NCBI GenBank assembly: GCA_963746175.1
Contig: CAVVAH010000004.1
Location: 868,001 to 932,000, forward strand
Origin: CAVVAH01 sp963746175
GTDB lineage: Bacteria > Actinomycetota > Actinomycetes > JACCUZ01
Direction of reading: 5' to 3'
Length of the DNA: 64,000 nt
Part shown: in pieces, positions 42,722 through 52,147 of the stretch
Position numbering within the stretch: the first letter of the stretch is position 1
Layout: every line of letters starts with the position of its first letter
The notes under the pieces: model-generated
The model's database searches: none
Seen by the model: only the letters and a program-made list of their open reading frames with translations
Told to the model about the DNA's origin: nothing
Translations under genes and position numbers: made by a program

Positions 42722-44137
42722 ATGACCACCGAGAAGAAGGCAGTCGACCGCCGCACGTTCATGAAGGGCGCGCTGGCGACGGCGGCAGTCATCCCGTTCA
42801 GCGGCGTCCTCGCCGCGTGCGCGGGCGGCGGCAGCGACGCCCCCAGTGACACGAAGGGCGGCGGCAAGGTCAGCGACAGCAACCCGTTCGGGATGAAGGC
42901 CAAGTCGTCGGTCGACGCGGTGATCTTCGACGGTGGCTACGGCACCGACTACGTGGCGTTCGCCGCCACCCTGATGGAGAAGAACCAGGCGGGATCGTCG
43001 GTGAAGGTCTCCCCGACGACCAAGATCGCCACGGAGCTGCAGCCGCGCTTCGTCGGCGGCAACCCGCCCGACCTGATCGACAACTCCGGTGCGGACGCGA
43101 TCGGGTTCAGCACGATCCTCGACGGGCTCGAAGACCTCAAGGACGTCCTCGACGCGAACAACCTCGAGGGGACGCCGATCCGGGACACCCTGTTCGGTGG
43201 CGTCGAGGAGCCGGGCACGTACGACGGCAAGCTCGCCGCTCTGAACTACGTGCTGACGGTCTACGCGGTCTGGTACTCCGCAAGCCTGTTCGAGGAGAAC
43301 GGCTGGACCCCGCCGAAGACCTGGGACGAGGCGATGGCCCTCGGCGCGCAGGCCAAGGCGAAGGACAAGTACCTCTTCCTGTGGGGCAAGGAGGCCGCGA
43401 CGTACTACCAGACCCTGGCGATCGGGTCGGCGATCAAGCAGGGTGGTGACGAGGTCCGGCTCGCGCTGGAGAACCTGGAGGCGAAGTGCTGGTCGCACCC
43501 CGACGTCCAGGCCGTCCTCAAGGGTCTGGGCGAGATCATCAAGGCCGGCTACATGAAGCCCGGCGGCGCGGGCACCCAGTTCACCGCTGCGCAGGCGCAG
43601 TGGAGCAACAACCAGGACGCCCTGCTGTACCCGTCGGGCTCCTGGATCGAGAACGAGATGAAGGACACGACCAAGCCCGACTTCAAGATGACCGGCGTCC
43701 AGGAGATGACGGTCACGGCAGACTCCTCGATGCCGTACGAGGCACTGCACAGCGCGTCCGGTGAGCCGTTCGTGATCCCGTCCAAGGGCAAGAACGTGGC
43801 CGGCGGCAAGGAGCTGCTCCGCACGATGCTCTCCAAGGAGGCGGCGACGAACTTCGCCAAGACCAAGCTCGCGCCGACCATCGTCAAGGGCACCGTTCCC
43901 GCGGACGGGTTCGGCTCGACCGCCCTGGTCTCGCAGAACGACCTGCTCAGCGCCGCCGGGACCGACGTCTTCACCTGGAAGTTCGTCGACCTGTACGGCA
44001 TGAACACCGACCAGCTCGTGATCTGGAACAGCTTCCTGGCCGGCAAGGCCGACGTCGCCGCCCTGACCAAGGGACTGCAGGAGATCACCGACAAGGTTCG
44101 CGAGGACGACTCGGTCAAGAAGATCCAGGTCACATGA
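42722..44137 (+). CDS. ngcE: Amino-sugar ABC transporter substrate-binding lipoprotein (NgcE-like)
   Basis: A 471-aa binding protein. A twin-arginine signal with lipobox (RRTFMKGALATAAVIPFSGV then LAAC) is followed by a family 1 extracellular solute-binding fold. Residues such as PPDLIDNSGADAIGF and YVLTVYAVWYSASLFEENGW match NgcE, the GlcNAc/chitobiose receptor of Streptomyces. ATG 42722 behind GGAAGG. Overlaps the first permease by four bases. The symbol is by similarity and context. Confidence 0.88.
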   Translation: MTTEKKAVDRRTFMKGALATAAVIPFSGVLAACAGGGSDAPSDTKGGGKVSDSNPFGMKAKSSVDAVIFDGGYGTDYVAFAATLMEKNQAGSSVKVSPTTKIATELQPRFVGGNPPDLIDNSGADAIGFSTILDGLEDLKDVLDANNLEGTPIRDTLFGGVEEPGTYDGKLAALNYVLTVYAVWYSASLFEENGWTPPKTWDEAMALGAQAKAKDKYLFLWGKEAATYYQTLAIGSAIKQGGDEVRLALENLEAKCWSHPDVQAVLKGLGEIIKAGYMKPGGAGTQFTAAQAQWSNNQDALLYPSGSWIENEMKDTTKPDFKMTGVQEMTVTADSSMPYEALHSASGEPFVIPSKGKNVAGGKELLRTMLSKEAATNFAKTKLAPTIVKGTVPADGFGSTALVSQNDLLSAAGTDVFTWKFVDLYGMNTDQLVIWNSFLAGKADVAALTKGLQEITDKVREDDSVKKIQVT

Positions 44138-45150
44138 CCGTTTCGGCACCCGAGCCCCCCACGACGATCGCGTCCACGATCGAGCGGCGTCCGAAGCTGC
44201 GCGGCACGAAGGCGCGTCGCAAGCTGACGTTCGACCGAGTCAGCTTCTTCGTGGTGTTCCTCGGGCTGCCGCTGGCGATCTTCCTGTTGTTCGTGGTCTG
44301 GCCCTTCGTGCAGGCGTTCTACTACTCGCTGACCGACTGGTCGGGCTTCACCCCCGACATGAACTTCGTGGGTCTGCGGAACTACCGGACGTTGCTCAAG
44401 GACGACATCTTCATGACCGCGTTCTGGAACAACATCCTGCTGGCGATCGTGGTGCCCCTCGTGACCGTCGTGCTCAGCTTCGTGCTGGCCACGATGGTCA
44501 CGGTGGGGGGCACCACGCACGGCGCGGCCCGCGGGATCCGGGCCTCGAACTTCTACCGCGTGATCTCGTTCTTCCCCTACACGATCCCGGCGATCATCAT
44601 CGGGATCCTGTGGAGTCAGATGTTCGACCCGTCCGCGGGCCTGCTCAACGGCATCCTCACCAAGCTCGGGTTCGACCAGTTCGCCAGCTTCCCCTGGCTC
44701 GGGGACACCCGCAGCGCCATGCCGGCCTCGATGTTCGTCATCATCTGGGGCTTCGTCGGCTTCTACATGGTGCTGTTCGTCGCCGCGATCAAGGGGATCC
44801 CGTCGGACTACTACGACGCGATCCGGCTGGACGGCGCCGGCCGGATCCGGACGGCGTACTCGATCACGATCCCGTTGATCCGCGACAACATCCAGACCGC
44901 CTACATCTACCTGGGCATCCTCGCGCTCGACGCGTTCGTCTACATGCAGGCGCTCAACCCCGGCGGTGGCCCGGACAACTCGACCCTGGTCATGCCGCAG
45001 CGACTGCTCAACACGGCGTTCGCGAAGGGCCAGTTCGGCCTCGCCAGCGCCATGGGCGTGGTGCTGGCCGTCGCGACCCTCACGTTCGCCGCGATCGTCT
45101 TCTCGGTGAACTGGCTGACCGGCGGCCGCGAGCAGAAGGTCAAGCGATGA
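44134..45150 (+). CDS. ngcF: Sugar ABC transporter permease (NgcF-like)
   Basis: A 338-aa permease with six main spans and a long cytoplasmic N-terminus of about 35 residues. The EAA loop is YYDAIRLDGAGRIRTAYSIT. Pairs with the next permease and the NgcE-like receptor. ATGA overlaps on both sides. Confidence 0.9.
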   Translation: MTVSAPEPPTTIASTIERRPKLRGTKARRKLTFDRVSFFVVFLGLPLAIFLLFVVWPFVQAFYYSLTDWSGFTPDMNFVGLRNYRTLLKDDIFMTAFWNNILLAIVVPLVTVVLSFVLATMVTVGGTTHGAARGIRASNFYRVISFFPYTIPAIIIGILWSQMFDPSAGLLNGILTKLGFDQFASFPWLGDTRSAMPASMFVIIWGFVGFYMVLFVAAIKGIPSDYYDAIRLDGAGRIRTAYSITIPLIRDNIQTAYIYLGILALDAFVYMQALNPGGGPDNSTLVMPQRLLNTAFAKGQFGLASAMGVVLAVATLTFAAIVFSVNWLTGGREQKVKR

Positions 45151-46007
45151 CGACCACGACGCCACCCGCCTCCGGGACCGCTGGGCAGAAGGCCGTCACC
45201 GCCGTCTCCCATGCCGTCCTCAGCCTGTGGACCGTTCTGATCATCGTCCCGCTGGCGTGGACGCTGATGTCGTCGTTCAAGACGAGCAAGGAGATCTTCG
45301 CCTCACCGTTCACGCTGCCGGCTCAGTGGAACTTCGACAACTACGTCTCCGCGTGGACGACAGCCGGCATCGGCAGGTACTTCGCCAACACCGTCATCGT
45401 GGTCGGGTGCGCACTGGTCATCGTCATGGTGCTGGGAGCGATGTGCGCCTACGTGCTCGCCCGCTTCTCCTTCTTCGGCAGCCGGCTCATCTACTACCTG
45501 ATGCTCGCCGGGCTGACGTTCCCGGTCTTCCTGGCGATCGTCCCGCTGTTCTTCGTGCTCCAGGACGTCGGCCTCCTGAACACCCTGCCCGGGCTCATCG
45601 TCACCTACGTGGCGTTCGCGCTGCCGTTCACCGTGTTCTTCCTGTTCCCGTTCTTCAGGGCGCTGCCCGACGAGATCGCCGAGGCCGCCGAGATCGACGG
45701 GGCCGGCGAGTGGCGCAAGTTCTTCCAGGTCATGCTGCCGATGGCCAAGCCGGGGATGGCATCGGTCGCCATCTTCAACTTCCTCGGCCTCTGGAACCAG
45801 TTCCTGCTCCCGGTCGCCCTGAACACCAACCGGAAGAACTACGTGCTTTCCCAGGGCATGGCCTCGTTCGCCTCGCAAGCCGGCTACAACGTCGACTTCG
45901 GCCGGTTGTTCGCCGCCGTCGTGATCACCGTCGTCCCCGTCCTGGTCGTCTACGCCGTCTTCCAACGCCAGCTCCAGGGCTCGGTCACCGCGGGAACCAT
46001 GAAGTAG
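45147..46007 (+). CDS. ngcG: Sugar ABC transporter permease (NgcG-like)
   Basis: A 286-aa MalG-type permease with six spans. EAA motif EAAEIDGAGEWRKFFQVMLP and the typical ending VYAVFQRQLQGSVTAGTMK. The operon has no ATPase gene, so it must use a shared ATPase such as MsiK encoded elsewhere, as known for NgcEFG. Confidence 0.92.
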   Translation: MTTTTPPASGTAGQKAVTAVSHAVLSLWTVLIIVPLAWTLMSSFKTSKEIFASPFTLPAQWNFDNYVSAWTTAGIGRYFANTVIVVGCALVIVMVLGAMCAYVLARFSFFGSRLIYYLMLAGLTFPVFLAIVPLFFVLQDVGLLNTLPGLIVTYVAFALPFTVFFLFPFFRALPDEIAEAAEIDGAGEWRKFFQVMLPMAKPGMASVAIFNFLGLWNQFLLPVALNTNRKNYVLSQGMASFASQAGYNVDFGRLFAAVVITVVPVLVVYAVFQRQLQGSVTAGTMK

Positions 46008-46026
46008 CTGCCCTCTCGATGAGTCG

Positions 46027-48021
46027 ATGAGCGAGCTGCGTCTGGAGACGCTGACCATGCCGACGGCCGAGGTCGGTCCGGTCAACCCGTTGCCGCCAAT
46101 GTTCTCCGCGGCTGACCTGCACGCGGTCGTCGACCCGGGCGAGGCCGACGCCGAGATGCGCCGCAACATCGGCTACGGCCGGGTCCGCTCGGTGCTGCCG
46201 TACCTGGTCCAGGACGGTTACGGCCGCGACCGCCGGCCGGCCGAGCACAAGGTCGCCGTGCTCGAGAACGACGTCCTGCGGGCCACCTTTCTCCTCGACC
46301 TCGGCGGTCGGCTGTGGTCCCTGGTGCACAAGCCCACCGGTCGCGAGCTGCTCTACCGGAACCCGGTCTTCCAGCCGGCGAACCTGGCCCTGCGCAACGC
46401 CTGGTTCGCCGGCGGCGTCGAGTGGAACATCGGGACCATCGGTCACTCCCCCACGACGTGCGAGCCGCTCCACGCCGGCCGGGTGCTGCAGCCGGACGGC
46501 ACACCGGTGCTGCGGATGTACGAGTTCGAGCGGTTGCGCGAGGTCGTGTTCCAGGTCGATGCGTGGCTGCCCGCCGGCTCGCCCGTGCTCCTGGTCCACG
46601 TCCGCATCGTCAACCCCAACGACGTCGAGACCCCGATGTACTGGTGGTCCAACATCGCGGTGCCCCAGGCGGACGACGTACGCGTCCTCGCCCCTGCGGA
46701 CGAGGCCTGGCAGTTCGCCTGCCCCAGCCCCCTGCGGCGGGTGCCGATGCCTGTCCTCGACGGGCTGGACCGCACGTACACCACCCGCGCGTCCGCGTCC
46801 GCCGACTACTTCTTCGCGATCGCCGACGACCAGCGGCGATGGGTCACTGCCCTGGACGCCCGCGGTGCGGGACTGGTGCAGACCTCCACCGACCGGCTCC
46901 GAGGCCGCAAGCTGTTCCTGTGGGGGAAGAGCCCGGGCGGCGACCACTGGCAGGAGTGGCTCGCGCAACCCGGTCTGGAGTACCTCGAGATCCAGGCCGG
47001 CCTGGCCCGCACCCAGCTGGAGCACCTGCCCATGCCGGCACGGACAGCGTGGTCATGGGTCGAGGCGTACGGACTGCTCCAGTGCGACGCGGTCGTCGTG
47101 CACGGCGATGACTGGTCCGTGGCGAGAACGGCCGTGTCGCGTGACCTGGAGGAGCTGGTCCCTCGCGCCGAGCTCGACGGGGCGCTGACCGCCGCGGCGG
47201 CCTGGGCCGACACCGCGCCGGTCGAGGTGCTGAACCGAGGGTCGGGGTGGGGAGCGCTCGAGCACAGGTTGCGGCAGCGCGACGGCGACAACTCGATGTC
47301 AATGCCCGCTACGCCGTTCGGCGACGAGACGCTCGGGCCGGAGCAGGACGCCTGGATCGAGCTCGTGCACACCGGCGACATGTCGTCGCCGCCGGCCGAG
47401 CAGCCGCCGTCGTCGTACCAGACCAGCCGCCGGTGGGTACCGCTGCTCGACGCGGCGGACGGCTGGTTGCCGATGCTGCATCTCGGGGTGGTCCTCGCCC
47501 ATGCCGGAGACCTGCACGGGGCGACCGAGGCCTGGGTCCGGTCGCTCGCGGCCGAGCCGACGGCGTGGGCCGCGCGCAACCTGGCCGCCGCGGCCCGGGC
47601 CGACGGTGACCTTGCGACGGCGCTCCGGCGCTACCGATCTGCGGTCCTCCTCCGCGAGGACCTCGCAGCGCTGAGACGAGAGCTGGTCGACGCGTTGCTG
47701 GCCGCGAGTGACGGCGCGCAGGCGCTCGCGGTGATCGACGCCGCCCCGGCCGGGCAGGGCGGCCTCGGCCGCTTCCGGCTGGCCGAGATCCGCGCGGCCT
47801 TGCTGACGGGTGACCTCGACCGTGCCGGCGGGGTCTTCCGCGACGGCGTCGTGCTGCCCGACGTCAGGGAGGGTGAGCACGCACTGCACCACGTGTGGTT
47901 CGACTACCAGGTGGCGCTCGCGGCACGCGAACGGCATCGCCCGGTCGACGCCGACCTGGAGGCGGAGGTGCGGGCCACCGTGCCGGTCCCGCCGGACCTC
48001 GACTTCCGGATGAAGACGTAG
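46027..48021 (+). CDS. DUF5107-domain protein with TPR-like C-terminus
   Basis: A 664-aa cytoplasmic protein. Residues about 40-340 form a DUF5107 beta-sandwich, the fold seen in galactose-mutarotase and some glycosidases (RATFLLDLGGRLWSLVHKPT, GGVEWNIGTIGHSPTTCEPL, DVETPMYWWSNIAVPQ). Residues about 460-620 are TPR-like helices (HLGVVLAHAGDLHGATEAWV, DLAALRRELVDALLAASDGA). Twenty bases after the NgcG-like gene, so in the same operon. Probably binds or cleaves an imported amino-sugar oligomer; no catalytic residues can be named. Confidence 0.75.
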   Translation: MSELRLETLTMPTAEVGPVNPLPPMFSAADLHAVVDPGEADAEMRRNIGYGRVRSVLPYLVQDGYGRDRRPAEHKVAVLENDVLRATFLLDLGGRLWSLVHKPTGRELLYRNPVFQPANLALRNAWFAGGVEWNIGTIGHSPTTCEPLHAGRVLQPDGTPVLRMYEFERLREVVFQVDAWLPAGSPVLLVHVRIVNPNDVETPMYWWSNIAVPQADDVRVLAPADEAWQFACPSPLRRVPMPVLDGLDRTYTTRASASADYFFAIADDQRRWVTALDARGAGLVQTSTDRLRGRKLFLWGKSPGGDHWQEWLAQPGLEYLEIQAGLARTQLEHLPMPARTAWSWVEAYGLLQCDAVVVHGDDWSVARTAVSRDLEELVPRAELDGALTAAAAWADTAPVEVLNRGSGWGALEHRLRQRDGDNSMSMPATPFGDETLGPEQDAWIELVHTGDMSSPPAEQPPSSYQTSRRWVPLLDAADGWLPMLHLGVVLAHAGDLHGATEAWVRSLAAEPTAWAARNLAAAARADGDLATALRRYRSAVLLREDLAALRRELVDALLAASDGAQALAVIDAAPAGQGGLGRFRLAEIRAALLTGDLDRAGGVFRDGVVLPDVREGEHALHHVWFDYQVALAARERHRPVDADLEAEVRATVPVPPDLDFRMKT

Positions 48022-48027
48022 CTCACA

Positions 48028-48489
48028 TCAGGTCAGCAACGGCGCGTAGAGCGGCCGCTCGAACGGCCAGGCGTCACTGGTGAGCCAGTCGGCGATCGCG
48101 CGCCGGAACGCGTCGTCGAGGGCGGCGTCGGACTCGCGCACCCACGACCGCACGGTGGCGTCGTGGACGCCGTCGCGAGCCGGGTACACGTAGACGCAGC
48201 CGATGACGTCGTCGCTCTCGTCGAGCACGGTGAAGGTGAAGCCGGTCCGGTCGACGAAGTCCCGGGCATGCCGCTCCAGATCGGCGAGGTTCTCGTCCAT
48301 GCTCATCTCCCGAGGCCAGCTCCCCTCGGCGAAGCCCGGCGAGCGTCGGATGTGCTCCATGCTCGACGTCCACGCTGCGTAGTCGCGCTCGTTGTGCTGC
48401 GGTCCCAGCGGCTCGAGGCGGAGATCCCCGGTCGTGAGGGCGGTCGGCGGGTCGAACCCGGCGGGCACGAACGCGGCGGACTCGGACAC
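48028..48489 (-). CDS. GNAT-family N-acetyltransferase-like protein
   Basis: A 153-aa protein of the GNAT fold: LTTGDLRLEPLGPQHNERDY, FTFTVLDESDDVIGCVYVYP (beta4) and the C-terminal helix DDAFRRAIADWLTSDAW. The acetyl-CoA loop (Q/R-x-x-G-x-A/G) is not evident, so catalysis may differ. GTG start at 48489 behind GGAGAG. Convergent with the DUF5107 gene. Substrate unknown. Confidence 0.75.
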   Translation of the reverse strand: MSESAAFVPAGFDPPTALTTGDLRLEPLGPQHNERDYAAWTSSMEHIRRSPGFAEGSWPREMSMDENLADLERHARDFVDRTGFTFTVLDESDDVIGCVYVYPARDGVHDATVRSWVRESDAALDDAFRRAIADWLTSDAWPFERPLYAPLLT

Positions 48490-48590
48490 GTCTCTCCTTC
48501 GCCAGGGCTGCGGGCGTCGTCCGGCAGCGGCACCCATGGCGCTGCACCTCGGCGTGAACGGATGCCGGCGGCCCACCGTAACCTCGGCGA

Positions 48591-49379
48591 ATGGCTCTCG
48601 GACAGGGTGGGCGATTCGACGGTGCGGCGGCGTTGGTGACCGGCGGAGCACACGGCATCGGACGGGCCTGCGCAGCCCGGCTCGCCGACGAGGGCGCGCG
48701 GGTGGCCGTCCTGGACCTCGACGAGGGGACCGCTCAGGACGTGGTCGCCCAGCTTGCGCAGCCCGGTGGGCGTCCGCACCTCGCGGTGCACATGGACGTG
48801 ACCGACCGGTCGTCGGTCGACCAGGCACTAGGTCGCGCTGCCGGCGAGCTGGGTCAGGTGGACACCCTGGTCAACGTCGCCGGTGGAGACGTCGAGCACG
48901 GGTCCTTCGACGACACGGACGACGAGGTGTGGACGCGCGTCCTCGAGCTCAACCTCCTCGGCGTCGTCCGCTGCTGCCGTGCGGCGATCCCGCACCTCCG
49001 GCGAAGCGCCCTGAGCCCGGCCATCGTGACGGTCAGCTCGATCAACGCCTTCACCGCGCTGGGCAGTGAGGCGTACTCCTCGGCGAAGGCCGGGCTCACG
49101 TCGCTGACAGGCAACCTCGCCGCCAGCCTCGCTCACGACGGGATCAGGGTGAACGCGGTGGCGCCGGGGACGATCCGGACCCGGGTCTGGGACGGGCAGC
49201 AGGGCGGGGCGGACCGTCTCCAGCCGTTGTACCCGCTCGGGCGCGTCGGCGAGCCCGAGGACGTCGCCGCCGCCGTGGCCTTCCTCGCGTCCCGCGACGC
49301 GGCCTGGATCACGGGTCACACCCTCCCGGTCGACGGGGGCCTGCTGACCGGCGACGGCAGCCGGATGGACGTGCGTTGA
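48591..49379 (+). CDS. Short-chain dehydrogenase/reductase
   Basis: A 262-aa classical SDR. Cofactor loop LVTGGAHGIGRACAAR with an acidic LDLDEG after beta2, favouring NAD. NVAGG, catalytic Ser in VTVSSINAFTALGSEAYSSA with Tyr and Lys in the same helix, and the RVNAVAPGTIRT tail. Divergent from the GNAT gene and convergent with the aldolase gene. In an amino-sugar cluster it may act on a sugar acid or polyol; substrate not known. Confidence 0.88.
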   Translation: MALGQGGRFDGAAALVTGGAHGIGRACAARLADEGARVAVLDLDEGTAQDVVAQLAQPGGRPHLAVHMDVTDRSSVDQALGRAAGELGQVDTLVNVAGGDVEHGSFDDTDDEVWTRVLELNLLGVVRCCRAAIPHLRRSALSPAIVTVSSINAFTALGSEAYSSAKAGLTSLTGNLAASLAHDGIRVNAVAPGTIRTRVWDGQQGGADRLQPLYPLGRVGEPEDVAAAVAFLASRDAAWITGHTLPVDGGLLTGDGSRMDVR

Positions 49380-49398
49380 CGGGTCCGAAGGTGCCGGT

Positions 49399-50235
49399 TC
49401 AACGCAGGGCGAGCAGCGTCAGCAGCCGTGCCGCCTCGGCCGCCACGGCGTCGCGGGCGGCGCCCAGGTAGCGCCGGGTGTCGACGACGTCCGGGTCCTC
49501 GACCAGGTGCTGGCGCAGTGCCGTGGTGAACGCGTTGTTCAGGTGGGTGGCGATGTTCACCTTCGTCATCCCGGCACGGACGGCAGCCACCAGGTCGTCG
49601 TCCGGGACACCGGAGGCGCCGTGCAGCACCAGCGGGACAGGCACCCGTTCGTGGATCGCGGCGATCAGCACCATGTCCAGCTGTGCCGTGCGGCTGGTCA
49701 TCGCGTGCGAGGACCCGACGGCCACCGCAAGCGCATCGACCCCGCAGTCCGCCACGAACTGCGCCGCGGCGGCCGGGTCGGTACGTACGCCGGGGGCGTG
49801 CACGCCGTCCTTGCCACCGATCTCGCCGAGCTCGGCCTCGACGGTGACTCCCGCGTGGTGGCAGCGCTGGACGACCGCGCGGGTGGTGGTGCGGTTGGCC
49901 TCGTCTCCCAGCCGCGACCCGTCGTACATCACCGAGGTGAAGCCGAGCGCGACAGCCTCGGCCACCAGTGGCTCGCTGACCGCGTGGTCGAGGTGCAGCA
50001 CGCACGGCACGGTGGCCCGCTCCGCGAGCGTTCGCGTCGCCAGCGCGACCGGCGCCAGCGAACCGTGGTAGCGCACGGCGTTCTCGCTGATCTGCAGCAC
50101 GACGGGCAGACCGGTCTGCTCGGCGGCCGCGACCAGCGCCTCGGCGTGCTCGAGCTGGATGACGTTGAACGCGCCGACACCACGCCCGGCGGCGACGGCG
50201 TCCGCGAGCACCTCGTCGAGGCGGCCGAGGGTCAA
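49399..50235 (-). CDS. Class II fructose/tagatose-bisphosphate-type aldolase
   Basis: A 278-aa zinc aldolase. GVGAFNVIQLEHAEALVAAA, zinc His in VPCVLHLDHAVSEP, VTVEAELGEIGGKDGV, zinc/phosphate region VLHGASGVPDDDLVAA and TKVNIATHLNNAFT match the KbaY/GatY/FbaA family. TTG start at 50235 behind GGGAGG. Follows the AgaS-like and ROK kinase genes, so cleavage of tagatose-1,6-bisphosphate from GalNAc is plausible; a plain fructose-bisphosphate or other ketose-phosphate role remains possible. Confidence 0.85.
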   Translation of the reverse strand: MTLGRLDEVLADAVAAGRGVGAFNVIQLEHAEALVAAAEQTGLPVVLQISENAVRYHGSLAPVALATRTLAERATVPCVLHLDHAVSEPLVAEAVALGFTSVMYDGSRLGDEANRTTTRAVVQRCHHAGVTVEAELGEIGGKDGVHAPGVRTDPAAAAQFVADCGVDALAVAVGSSHAMTSRTAQLDMVLIAAIHERVPVPLVLHGASGVPDDDLVAAVRAGMTKVNIATHLNNAFTTALRQHLVEDPDVVDTRRYLGAARDAVAAEAARLLTLLALR

Positions 50236-50254
50236 CGCACCTCCCGCAGCGGGA

Positions 50255-51172
50255 TCACAGCGCGTCCCAGCCGAGGCAGGCAGCGCCCATGCAGCCGGCC
50301 CGTACGCCGAGCACCGCCCGCTCCACCCGGGGCGGGCGCTGGAAGGTCAGGCGGCTCGCGACCGCCGCGCGCAGCGGGTCCATGAGGGTGGCACCGCTCT
50401 CGGCGAGGCCGCCACCGATCAGGACGAGGTCGACCCCGGTGATCGTCACGGTGGCGACGATCGCCTGCGCCAGGGCGGCCACCGCCCGGGCCCACACGGC
50501 CCTCGCGTCGGGGTCACCGGCAGCCGCTCGGACGGCGACCTCCTCCGCCGGGGCCGGATGCCCGGTCCGTGCGGCGAGCTCCCGCTCGATCGCGGCCGCC
50601 GAGGCGATCACCTCGAGACACCCGGTCCCCCCGCACCTGCAGGCCGGCCCGGCCGGGTCGATGACGAGGTGCCCCAGCTCGCCGGCCCGGCCGTCGGCGG
50701 TGATCACCGCGCCGTCGAGGAGCAGCGCCCCGGCGATGCCGGTACCCACGGGGAGGAACAGCGCGTGCCGCGCACCGCGGGCAGCACCCAGGCGGGTCTC
50801 GGCGAGCAGGCCGGCGCGCACGTCGTGGCCGACGACGGTCGGCACGCCGAGCGACGACGCGACCGCGTCGCGGATCGGCAGGTCACGCCAGCCGAGGTTG
50901 ACCGAGTACACGCCGACACCGTGCAGCTCGTCCACCAGGCCCGGTACGACGACGCCGCAGCCCACCAGCCGGGCGGGGCGGCCGTCCTCCGCCGCCGTGG
51001 CCATCAGCCCGGTCACCGTCGCCAGCACGACAGCGGCGAAGTCGGTGGCCATGTCCTGCGGGGTCGGCGTGGTGACGGCGACGAGCGTGTCGCAGGCCTC
51101 CGTCACCAGGGCCGCCTTGATGCGGGTGCCGCCGACGTCGACGGCCGCCACCACGTCGGACACCTCGGCCAT
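50255..51172 (-). CDS. ROK-family sugar kinase
   Basis: A 305-aa ROK kinase. ATP loop VVAAVDVGGTRIKAALV, catalytic Asp in VVGHDVRAGLLAE, GHLVIDPAGP, zinc motif CRCGGTGCLEVIA and the adenosine-binding end VDLVLIGGGLAESG. ATG 51172, two bases after the AgaS-like stop. Likely phosphorylates GlcNAc, ManNAc or GalNAc before NagA acts. Confidence 0.88.
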   Translation of the reverse strand: MAEVSDVVAAVDVGGTRIKAALVTEACDTLVAVTTPTPQDMATDFAAVVLATVTGLMATAAEDGRPARLVGCGVVVPGLVDELHGVGVYSVNLGWRDLPIRDAVASSLGVPTVVGHDVRAGLLAETRLGAARGARHALFLPVGTGIAGALLLDGAVITADGRAGELGHLVIDPAGPACRCGGTGCLEVIASAAAIERELAARTGHPAPAEEVAVRAAAGDPDARAVWARAVAALAQAIVATVTITGVDLVLIGGGLAESGATLMDPLRAAVASRLTFQRPPRVERAVLGVRAGCMGAACLGWDAL

Positions 51173-51174
51173 CT

Positions 51175-52098
51175 CTACTCCCGGGACGCGGCCGGAGGCA
51201 GGACCACCGATCGGGTCAGGTGTCGCGGGTGGTCGGGGTCGAGGTCGCCCTGCCGGGCCTTCGCGAGGCAGAGCCGGTGCACCCGCACGAGCTCGGCGAG
51301 CGGGTCGATGTCCCGGCTCTCGAAGTGCGCACCGGTGCCGCGCACCTGCTCCGCCAAGCCGGGCGGCACCTCGCCGAGCGCCCAGGTGACCCGGCCCGCG
51401 GTGGCGATGCTCACCGGGCCGTGCCGGTACTCCATCGCCGGGTAGGACTCGGTCCAGAACTGGGCCGACTCGCGCAGCTTGAGGGCCGCCTCCGCGGCCA
51501 GGCCGATGGTCCAGCCACGCCCCACGAAGGTCACCTGCTCGGCGCCGGCCAGTCCGGCCAGGCACTGCGCCTCGTCCTCGGCGAGCACCGCCCGGGCATC
51601 CCCGGTCGCGGCCGACAGGTCCTCGCCGAGAGACGCCCGGAGCAGTGCCACGGTGGAGGTGGCGAAGCGGGTCTGCACGACCGACTTCTCGTCGACCTCG
51701 GGCAGCAGGACGGTCCGGTCGGCCAGCTCGGTGACCGGCGTGCCGGGTGTGGCGACGATCGCCGTCGTGACGAGGTCTCGACCGCGCAGCGACCTGAGGA
51801 CGTCGATCACCTCGGTGGTGGTGCCGGACCGCGTGATCACCAGCACGGCGTCGTAGCTGCGGTCGAGCCGGTGCTCGCTGGCGGCGAACGCGTCGGTCTC
51901 GCCGTGCCCGGCCAGCTCGCGCAGCGCGGCGTACGCCTGCGCCATGAAGTACGACGTGCCGCAGCCGACGACCGCCACCCTCGCGCCGGCCATCGGCAGT
52001 GCATCCGCCAGCTCCGGCAGCCGGGCGACGACGCCGGTCCAGTCGTCAGGCTGTCCGGCGACCTCCCGCTGGAGGTCGCTGTCCGGGTTGAACGTCAC
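51175..52098 (-). CDS. agaS: AgaS-like SIS sugar isomerase/deaminase
   Basis: A 307-aa protein with tandem SIS domains like the isomerase half of GlmS: VAVVGCGTSYFMAQAYAALR, VLVITRSGTTTEVIDVLRS, QVTFVGRGWTIGLAAEAALK and ESAQFWTESYPAMEYRHGP. It lacks the glutaminase domain. AgaS proteins deaminate and isomerise galactosamine-6-phosphate to tagatose-6-phosphate; some homologues act on glucosamine-6-phosphate. GTG start at 52098, divergent from nagA. The symbol is by family and neighbourhood. Confidence 0.82.
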   Translation of the reverse strand: MTFNPDSDLQREVAGQPDDWTGVVARLPELADALPMAGARVAVVGCGTSYFMAQAYAALRELAGHGETDAFAASEHRLDRSYDAVLVITRSGTTTEVIDVLRSLRGRDLVTTAIVATPGTPVTELADRTVLLPEVDEKSVVQTRFATSTVALLRASLGEDLSAATGDARAVLAEDEAQCLAGLAGAEQVTFVGRGWTIGLAAEAALKLRESAQFWTESYPAMEYRHGPVSIATAGRVTWALGEVPPGLAEQVRGTGAHFESRDIDPLAELVRVHRLCLAKARQGDLDPDHPRHLTRSVVLPPAASRE

Positions 52099-52147
52099 GG
52101 CGGGCTCCTGGTGATGGACACGTTCCTGACGAGTTTCGACCCTATCC

